From UBA1715 sp036752345 (GTDB lineage: Bacteria > Bacteroidota > Bacteroidia > Bacteroidales > UBA1715), in the NCBI GenBank assembly GCA_036752345.1, contig DAIOSV010000031.1:1-28177 (forward strand): a DNA stretch of 28,177 nt, given 5' to 3'. Of this stretch, positions 24,024 to 28,177 are shown piece by piece. Each line of letters begins with the position of its first letter. The stretch's first letter is position 1. The notes under the pieces were generated by a model. The model was not told the DNA's origin, did no database searches, and saw only the letters and a program-made list of their open reading frames with translations. Both the position numbers and the translations under genes were made by a program.

Positions 24024-24788
24024 ATGCTTGAATCTGCACAACATATAATACAATCAATGCATGACATTTCGCTTGAGGAAATGGACACGGTAATGTTGCA
24101 AAACAGAACCGATAAAAAGTATTTGCTCAGCGCGCAACAATTGCCGAGTGTGATAGCCGAAATTGCCCCAAATTATTCCGTTTTGCACATCAATGGAACA
24201 CCTTTCCAGGATTACAAAACAGTGTATTTCGATACTCCCGACAACAAAATGTACATGGCCCACCAAAATGGGAAACTCAATCGGTACAAAGTTCGTCACC
24301 GCACGTATCTTTCTACCAACGTTGAATTTTTGGAAGTAAAATATAAAAACAACAAAGGGCGGACAAAGAAGAAACGTATTGAATTCCCTATTACAAGCCC
24401 TCTTTCGGAAGCAGACAAGTTCCTTTGCAAAAATTGTCCTTTTATGGGAGAGGAATTGTCTCCAAAAACATTGGTGGAATACTGCCGTGTAACTTTAGTT
24501 GACTTGGTTCATGGAGAACGTTGTACCGTCGATACCAACTTAATAGTGACAAACTGCGTGACTGGCGAAAAAGCCGATTTTAGTCACATTTGCATCATAG
24601 AACTCAAACGCGATAAGAGCACCGGCGTTTCGTACATGCATGAAGCCCTACTCAAAAATCGCATTTTCGAACGTAGTATGAGCAAATATGCCATAGGTAC
24701 TGCATTTGTCTATAAAAATATTAAGAAAAATAGATTCAAAAATAAATTACGCTATATAGAAAAATTGAAAACCTTTAATAAAATTTAA
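24024..24788 (+). CDS. VTC-domain protein (polyphosphate polymerase fold)
   Basis: A 254-residue protein consisting of one VTC domain, the tunnel-shaped catalytic fold of eukaryotic Vtc4 polyphosphate polymerase. Residues that line the tunnel appear preserved: R28/K31/K32 near the start, Y-F-D-T at 68-71, R-Y-K-V-R-H-R-T-Y at 87-95, E-V-K-Y-K at 104-108, K-K-R near 116-118, Y153 and R155, D170, I-E-L-K at 192-195 and S-K-Y at 220-222. No signal peptide is seen, so it acts in the cytosol, perhaps at the membrane with the DUF4956 partner. An in-frame Met at residue 12 is an alternative start. It begins three bases after the repeat-protein stop and ends two bases before DUF4956. Actual polyphosphate synthesis in bacteria by this family is not assumed. 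Confidence 0.88.
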   Translation: MLESAQHIIQSMHDISLEEMDTVMLQNRTDKKYLLSAQQLPSVIAEIAPNYSVLHINGTPFQDYKTVYFDTPDNKMYMAHQNGKLNRYKVRHRTYLSTNVEFLEVKYKNNKGRTKKKRIEFPITSPLSEADKFLCKNCPFMGEELSPKTLVEYCRVTLVDLVHGERCTVDTNLIVTNCVTGEKADFSHICIIELKRDKSTGVSYMHEALLKNRIFERSMSKYAIGTAFVYKNIKKNRFKNKLRYIEKLKTFNKI

Positions 24789-24790
24789 TT

Positions 24791-25441
24791 ATGGAACAAG
24801 AACTGTTTGGCATCTCTTTGATAGACGTGCACTCGTTTGCCGAATTACTTATTCGCTTCACTTTTAATTTCTTGGTAATCTTCATTATTTGTAGAGGATT
24901 GTACTATCCGGCAACGAGACGGAGAGATTTTCTATTTACCTACATCTTAATCTCTACCATCATTTTCTTGCTTTGTTTCTTGCTTGGAAATGTAAAAATT
25001 CAAGTGGGCTTTGCATTAGGACTTTTCGCTATCTTCGGTATCATACGATACAGGACAGAATTGATGCCTATCAAAGAAATGACGTATCTATTCCTTGTGA
25101 TAGGGGTTTCAGTCATCAATGCGCTTTCAAACAAGAAAGTAAGCTATGCTGAACTACTCTTTACCAACATGGCAATCATAATGGTTGCATTCTTCCTTGA
25201 AAAAGTATGGATGATAAAGCACGAATCGCGCAAACGTGTGAAATATGACAACATTGCATTGGTAAAACCAGAATGCTATGACGAACTCAAAGCTGACTTA
25301 GAGAAACGCACAGGCTTGAAAATTGAGCGCTTTGAAGTGGGCGACATCAACTACTTGAGCGACTCTACCTGGATTCAAATTTATTACTACGAACCAGACT
25401 TCGGTGAAAATACTATGTCAAACGTTCACGAACAGGAGTAA
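24791..25441 (+). CDS. DUF4956 inner-membrane protein
   Basis: A 216-residue membrane protein of the DUF4956 family. Hydrophobic segments lie near 18-38, 46-65, 70-85, 95-112 and 120-138, followed by a soluble C-terminal part (about 140-216). The characteristic motif I-F-G-I-I-R-Y-R-T-E near 81-90 with P-I-K-E-M-T-Y-L-F near 92-100 is intact. DUF4956 genes are commonly found next to VTC-domain genes, and often CotH-type genes, in bacteria. The expected role is a membrane partner of the VTC protein, such as an export channel or anchor, by analogy to the membrane part of yeast VTC. This is inference. The stop codon is immediately followed by the ATG of the DUF2490 gene. Confidence 0.88.
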   Translation: MEQELFGISLIDVHSFAELLIRFTFNFLVIFIICRGLYYPATRRRDFLFTYILISTIIFLLCFLLGNVKIQVGFALGLFAIFGIIRYRTELMPIKEMTYLFLVIGVSVINALSNKKVSYAELLFTNMAIIMVAFFLEKVWMIKHESRKRVKYDNIALVKPECYDELKADLEKRTGLKIERFEVGDINYLSDSTWIQIYYYEPDFGENTMSNVHEQE

Positions 25442-26098
25442 ATGAAACGAATTGCTGCCGTTTTGATATGTTGCCTTGCGGGTATTTCCGGATGGTCCCA
25501 GACACACTCAGTTGAAGTGTGGACGGGCTTGGAAACGTCGGCAGACATTTCAAAACGTATTTCTATAGATTTTCAAGCAGAAACACGTTGGCAGCAAACA
25601 AGTGCTCTGCTTAAACAACTCATTGCCGAAACCGGGGTAGATTACAATCTTTCAAAAAACGTATTCATAGGCGCAAGCTATAAAATTGCCGACAAATACA
25701 AGAAAAATGGCTATTACCCCGAACATACCATTGCAGGAGTTGTTGGGTACAAAAAGAAATTTGACTCGTTCAAATTTGCCGTTCAATCAAAATTGAACGT
25801 TTCAAAAAATACCTACATCAAGGATGAAGTTTCGCTTCGCCCTACCGTAATTGACAAGAATAAAATAAAGATTACCTACACCGGCATACACCACATTCGC
25901 CCTTCAGCGTTTGTAGAGACATATCACGTGGTGGCTCCCGGAAGTCACTATCACATTGCTACTGCAAAATATAGCGTGAATTGTTCGTTTGAATTTCGCA
26001 AAAATACTAGCGTTGACTTAGGCTACATGCTCCGCCACGAAATAGACGACCAACTCCTTCTCTCAATTTTCACTCTTACTTTAGGGAAAAGCTTCTAA
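25442..26098 (+). CDS. DUF2490 outer-membrane beta-barrel protein
   Basis: A 218-residue exported protein. The signal peptide M-K-R-I-A-A-V-L-I-C-C-L-A-G-I-S-G-W-S-Q covers 1-20. The mature part has alternating beta strands ending in a Phe (L-T-L-G-K-S-F), as outer-membrane barrels do, and fits DUF2490, with R-I-S-I-D-F-Q-A-E-T-R-W near 40-51 and a final L-S-I-F-T-L-T-L-G-K. Its ATG directly abuts the DUF4956 stop (no spacer), so the VTC, DUF4956 and DUF2490 proteins are translated as one unit. This gives the cluster a cytosolic enzyme, an inner-membrane protein and an outer-membrane barrel. Its stop overlaps that of the convergent EI24 gene by four bases. Confidence 0.8.
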   Translation: MKRIAAVLICCLAGISGWSQTHSVEVWTGLETSADISKRISIDFQAETRWQQTSALLKQLIAETGVDYNLSKNVFIGASYKIADKYKKNGYYPEHTIAGVVGYKKKFDSFKFAVQSKLNVSKNTYIKDEVSLRPTVIDKNKIKITYTGIHHIRPSAFVETYHVVAPGSHYHIATAKYSVNCSFEFRKNTSVDLGYMLRHEIDDQLLLSIFTLTLGKSF

Positions 26099-26850
26099 GC
26101 TGCTTGTTCTTGCGCATCTACCATTTCTATTGTTGCTGCAACAGTAGACGTTATTGCCAATAATGCTGAAATAAATGGGCCTACAAACGGAATATACAAC
26201 ACCAACGCAAAGATAAATCCGTGACCTACGGCCATTCCTTTATTATTCTTCACATAGTTCACACTCTGCCGCACCGACAATCGTCTGCGCTCATTGGTGT
26301 AGTCCATGAACGAAAAGCCGTAAAAATATGCCGACACAAAGAACAAGAAAACCGTTCCCAATACCGATGACGCGATAGGCCCGATGATAGGAATAAACGC
26401 TCCGATAAATATGAGCAACCCAATCAAAAACTCCATAAAGCAATTGCGAATAGCCAACAAAATGCCTCGTAGCGCATCTTTTAGCACCTGAAACAGGTCA
26501 AACGGATACTCTTTGCCATCTAAAATCTGCTCGGTTTTTTCGGAAACGTACGCCATAAAAGGCGACATGATAATTACTACCAGGTAGCCGCCCCACATAC
26601 CGAATACAATGAAAAAGAGAAGTTTAAAGAAGATAACAATAAACGGCACCATAAATTCCCAATCTTGCACCAAAAGCGATTCAGATGCCATGCGTGCCAA
26701 TTCGCCGATGGACATGATACCAAATATGGCCATTCCTACAAAAAGTACAATTGGGATTAATAACATCCATGCCATGCCGTTGCTGAACAAAAAGCCGACA
26801 GCTCGACCTTGAATTCCCAATGATTTACTAAAACTTTGAAATATGCTCAT
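26095..26850 (-). CDS. EI24 / CysZ-like inner-membrane protein
   Basis: A 251-residue membrane protein of the EI24 domain family, which includes the sulfate transporter CysZ. Hydrophobic segments lie near 27-50, 66-100 (two helices with a G-M-W-G-G-Y break) and 133-185, with a last one near 208-235. The segment F-M-D-Y-T-N-E-R-R-R-L-S near 179-190 resembles the conserved D-Y-x-x-x-R-R motif of the family. A sulfate role is not implied by context, since no cysteine genes are near. The start at 26850 lies 11 bases after the GH43 stop, so the two may share a transcript. The 3' end overlaps the convergent DUF2490 gene at 26095-26098. Confidence 0.78.
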   Translation of the reverse strand: MSIFQSFSKSLGIQGRAVGFLFSNGMAWMLLIPIVLFVGMAIFGIMSIGELARMASESLLVQDWEFMVPFIVIFFKLLFFIVFGMWGGYLVVIIMSPFMAYVSEKTEQILDGKEYPFDLFQVLKDALRGILLAIRNCFMEFLIGLLIFIGAFIPIIGPIASSVLGTVFLFFVSAYFYGFSFMDYTNERRRLSVRQSVNYVKNNKGMAVGHGFIFALVLYIPFVGPFISALLAITSTVAATIEMVDAQEQAA

Positions 26851-26861
26851 ACTGTATGTTT

Positions 26862-28177
26862 TTATTTTTTTGCAAATGAAACTTCTTTAATGTCACACAT
26901 TCCCTCGCCTTCATAGACTAGGTATAAGGGGGAAATGCCACCAATGAATGGAATTTCTGCTGTTGCCTTTGTCCACTCAGTTGACGGAACTATTTGAATT
27001 TCGCCGCATTGATTGCCCTTTTCTGCTTGAAAAATCTTGCACTTCCCTTGTGCCGTTCCCCGATACTGTATGGTGAGGGCTTTCACTCCCGAAAAACGGA
27101 AATATTTAAACCCAATCAATGTGTGGTTTGCAACCTCAGCCACAAATCTGTCATTGCCCTCGTTGTTGACATTGGGGAAAGACTCTGTGTAAATTTTATT
27201 GGAACCATGAGGCATATTGCCGTTGGTAATGTTGCAGGCAATAACAGCCGGATACGTTCCCTCTGCCTCGAGTGGGCCGCCGTTCAAGCCACACGAAGTG
27301 ATTTCCACCTGCGCTATGCTTCCGTCTGCTGCAATCTCTATAGGTTCGGCGCACGCCTGCCTGCTATAGTCCGATTTATGCGTCAAACGATGATAAAACA
27401 CATACCATTTGCCTCCAATGTTTTCAATGCTTCCGTGCGTTGTGCCGGTCATATTCAAGCGTTGCGCCTCTGTTCTGCCATTAAATCCAATATCTCCGTT
27501 GGAAACAATCGTTCCGCCAAAGGTGAAATCACGGTCGGGAAAGTTGCTCGTAGCATAACATAGCTCGTGGTTTTGTTTTGAGGAATACACGAAGTAATAT
27601 TTCTGACCTATTTTTCGCATAGAACAGGCTTCAAAAAACGGATGTTCTTCAAACGAAGTGCCTTTTGTTTTATAGGGAATAATGTGTTTTGGCGCAAGTT
27701 TCACGGTCAACATATCATCGCAAAGAACGCTGACAACGGCACCCATTACGCTCTCTTTTCTGGATAGCAAAAGGATTTGTTCTCGGCTTTTGCCAAACAT
27801 GTTCATTTCACATTGAATGCGTTCTTCGTTGCTTTCAAAACCGGGTTCTTCTTCAAATGAATATTGCGTACCGTAATACAACCGAATCACGCCACCATCA
27901 TTAATCACAGCGGGGTCAAACGGAACGTAATCAAGTAACGGAGAGCCGTCTGCATTGTGCACAAACCCAAGATATTGATATTTCCCCGCAGGAGTATCGC
28001 ACACTGCCACACTCACCGGACCAAAATAGCCACCTTGGCCAAAATTACCCGACATGCAGTAGTACAAATAATATCGTCCATCGTTGCCACGCACCACATC
28101 AGGAGCGTACATGAAGTTTCGATTGCTGTAATCGGGATCTTGCGAAGCTTTGTATATTTCGCCCTCACAACGCCAAT
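26862..28177 (-). CDS. glycoside hydrolase family 43-type enzyme with C-terminal beta-sandwich (5' end cut by window)
   Basis: The C-terminal 438 residues of a GH43-like five-bladed propeller glycosidase (arabinanase / arabinosidase / xylosidase group). The frame is open to the window end, with W-R-C-E-G-E-I-Y before the first Met at 28112, so that Met is internal. Visible are Y-A-P-D-V-V-R-G-N-D-G-R-Y-Y-L-Y-Y (family blade motif), F-D-P-A-V-I-N-D-G-G-V-I-R-L-Y-Y-G with the second catalytic-type Asp, and F-F-E-A-C-S-M-R-K with the likely general-acid Glu. A C-terminal beta-sandwich of CBM6-like type (about the last 110 residues) follows. The first catalytic Asp and any signal peptide would be outside the window. 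The substrate is probably a plant or host polysaccharide. It precedes the EI24 gene by 11 bases. Confidence 0.82.
   Translation of the reverse strand, partial: WRCEGEIYKASQDPDYSNRNFMYAPDVVRGNDGRYYLYYCMSGNFGQGGYFGPVSVAVCDTPAGKYQYLGFVHNADGSPLLDYVPFDPAVINDGGVIRLYYGTQYSFEEEPGFESNEERIQCEMNMFGKSREQILLLSRKESVMGAVVSVLCDDMLTVKLAPKHIIPYKTKGTSFEEHPFFEACSMRKIGQKYYFVYSSKQNHELCYATSNFPDRDFTFGGTIVSNGDIGFNGRTEAQRLNMTGTTHGSIENIGGKWYVFYHRLTHKSDYSRQACAEPIEIAADGSIAQVEITSCGLNGGPLEAEGTYPAVIACNITNGNMPHGSNKIYTESFPNVNNEGNDRFVAEVANHTLIGFKYFRFSGVKALTIQYRGTAQGKCKIFQAEKGNQCGEIQIVPSTEWTKATAEIPFIGGISPLYLVYEGEGMCDIKEVSFAKK

Overview
The window looks like a chromosomal segment of a Bacteroidota bacterium, most likely order Bacteroidales. 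The DNA is AT-rich. Start codons mostly lack a convincing Shine-Dalgarno sequence, and several leaders carry the Bacteroidota promoter element TAnnTTTG. One secreted protein ends in a type IX secretion (T9SS) sorting domain, and spermidine is made by the carboxyspermidine route. A run of exactly 100 N (17425-17524) marks a scaffold gap, so this is a draft or metagenome-derived assembly. Both window edges cut through a gene.

Region by region: 1-4974 (+) holds the end of an Omp85-type outer-membrane barrel, a large YfhO-type membrane protein and a polysaccharide flippase, the last two overlapping by one base. 4994-5901 holds a divergent pair: a DUF2185 protein (-) and a small membrane-anchored Spy/CpxP-like, Cys/His-rich protein (+). 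5922-7440 is a compact regulated unit: terminator, promoter, SAM-II-type riboswitch, metK, terminator. 7432-9890 (-) holds a sugar-phosphate nucleotidyltransferase and recJ with an ATGA overlap. 10054-12066 (-) is a run of DUF4380 protein, a tiny HigA-N-terminus-like protein and a SPOR-domain protein. 12323-16616 (+) carries the spermidine pair (carboxyspermidine dehydrogenase and decarboxylase), an acidic orphan protein, rsgA and a DUF2148 ferredoxin-like protein. 16650-17921 is a membrane protein interrupted by the gap. 17929-18615 (-) carries a uracil-DNA-glycosylase-like protein, a terminator and tRNA-Asn(GTT). 18693-19604 (+) is a PfkB-family sugar kinase.

19755-26098 (+) is the most distinctive part. 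It starts with a broken arylsulfotransferase / Ig-like / lamin-tail / T9SS gene, which has an amber codon at an expected Trp and a later frame change. It continues with a lipoprotein, a secreted tyrosine-rich repeat protein, a VTC-domain protein (polyphosphate polymerase fold), a DUF4956 membrane protein and a DUF2490 outer-membrane barrel, all tightly packed. I read this as a candidate cell-envelope system centred on the VTC and DUF4956 proteins. Its biochemical role is not established by the sequence. The window ends with an EI24-type membrane protein and a GH43-type glycosidase on the minus strand.

I found no CRISPR array, insertion sequence, rRNA, integrase or phage gene. No stretch over 300 bases lacks a gene; the longest spacers are 12067-12322 and 5902-6099.
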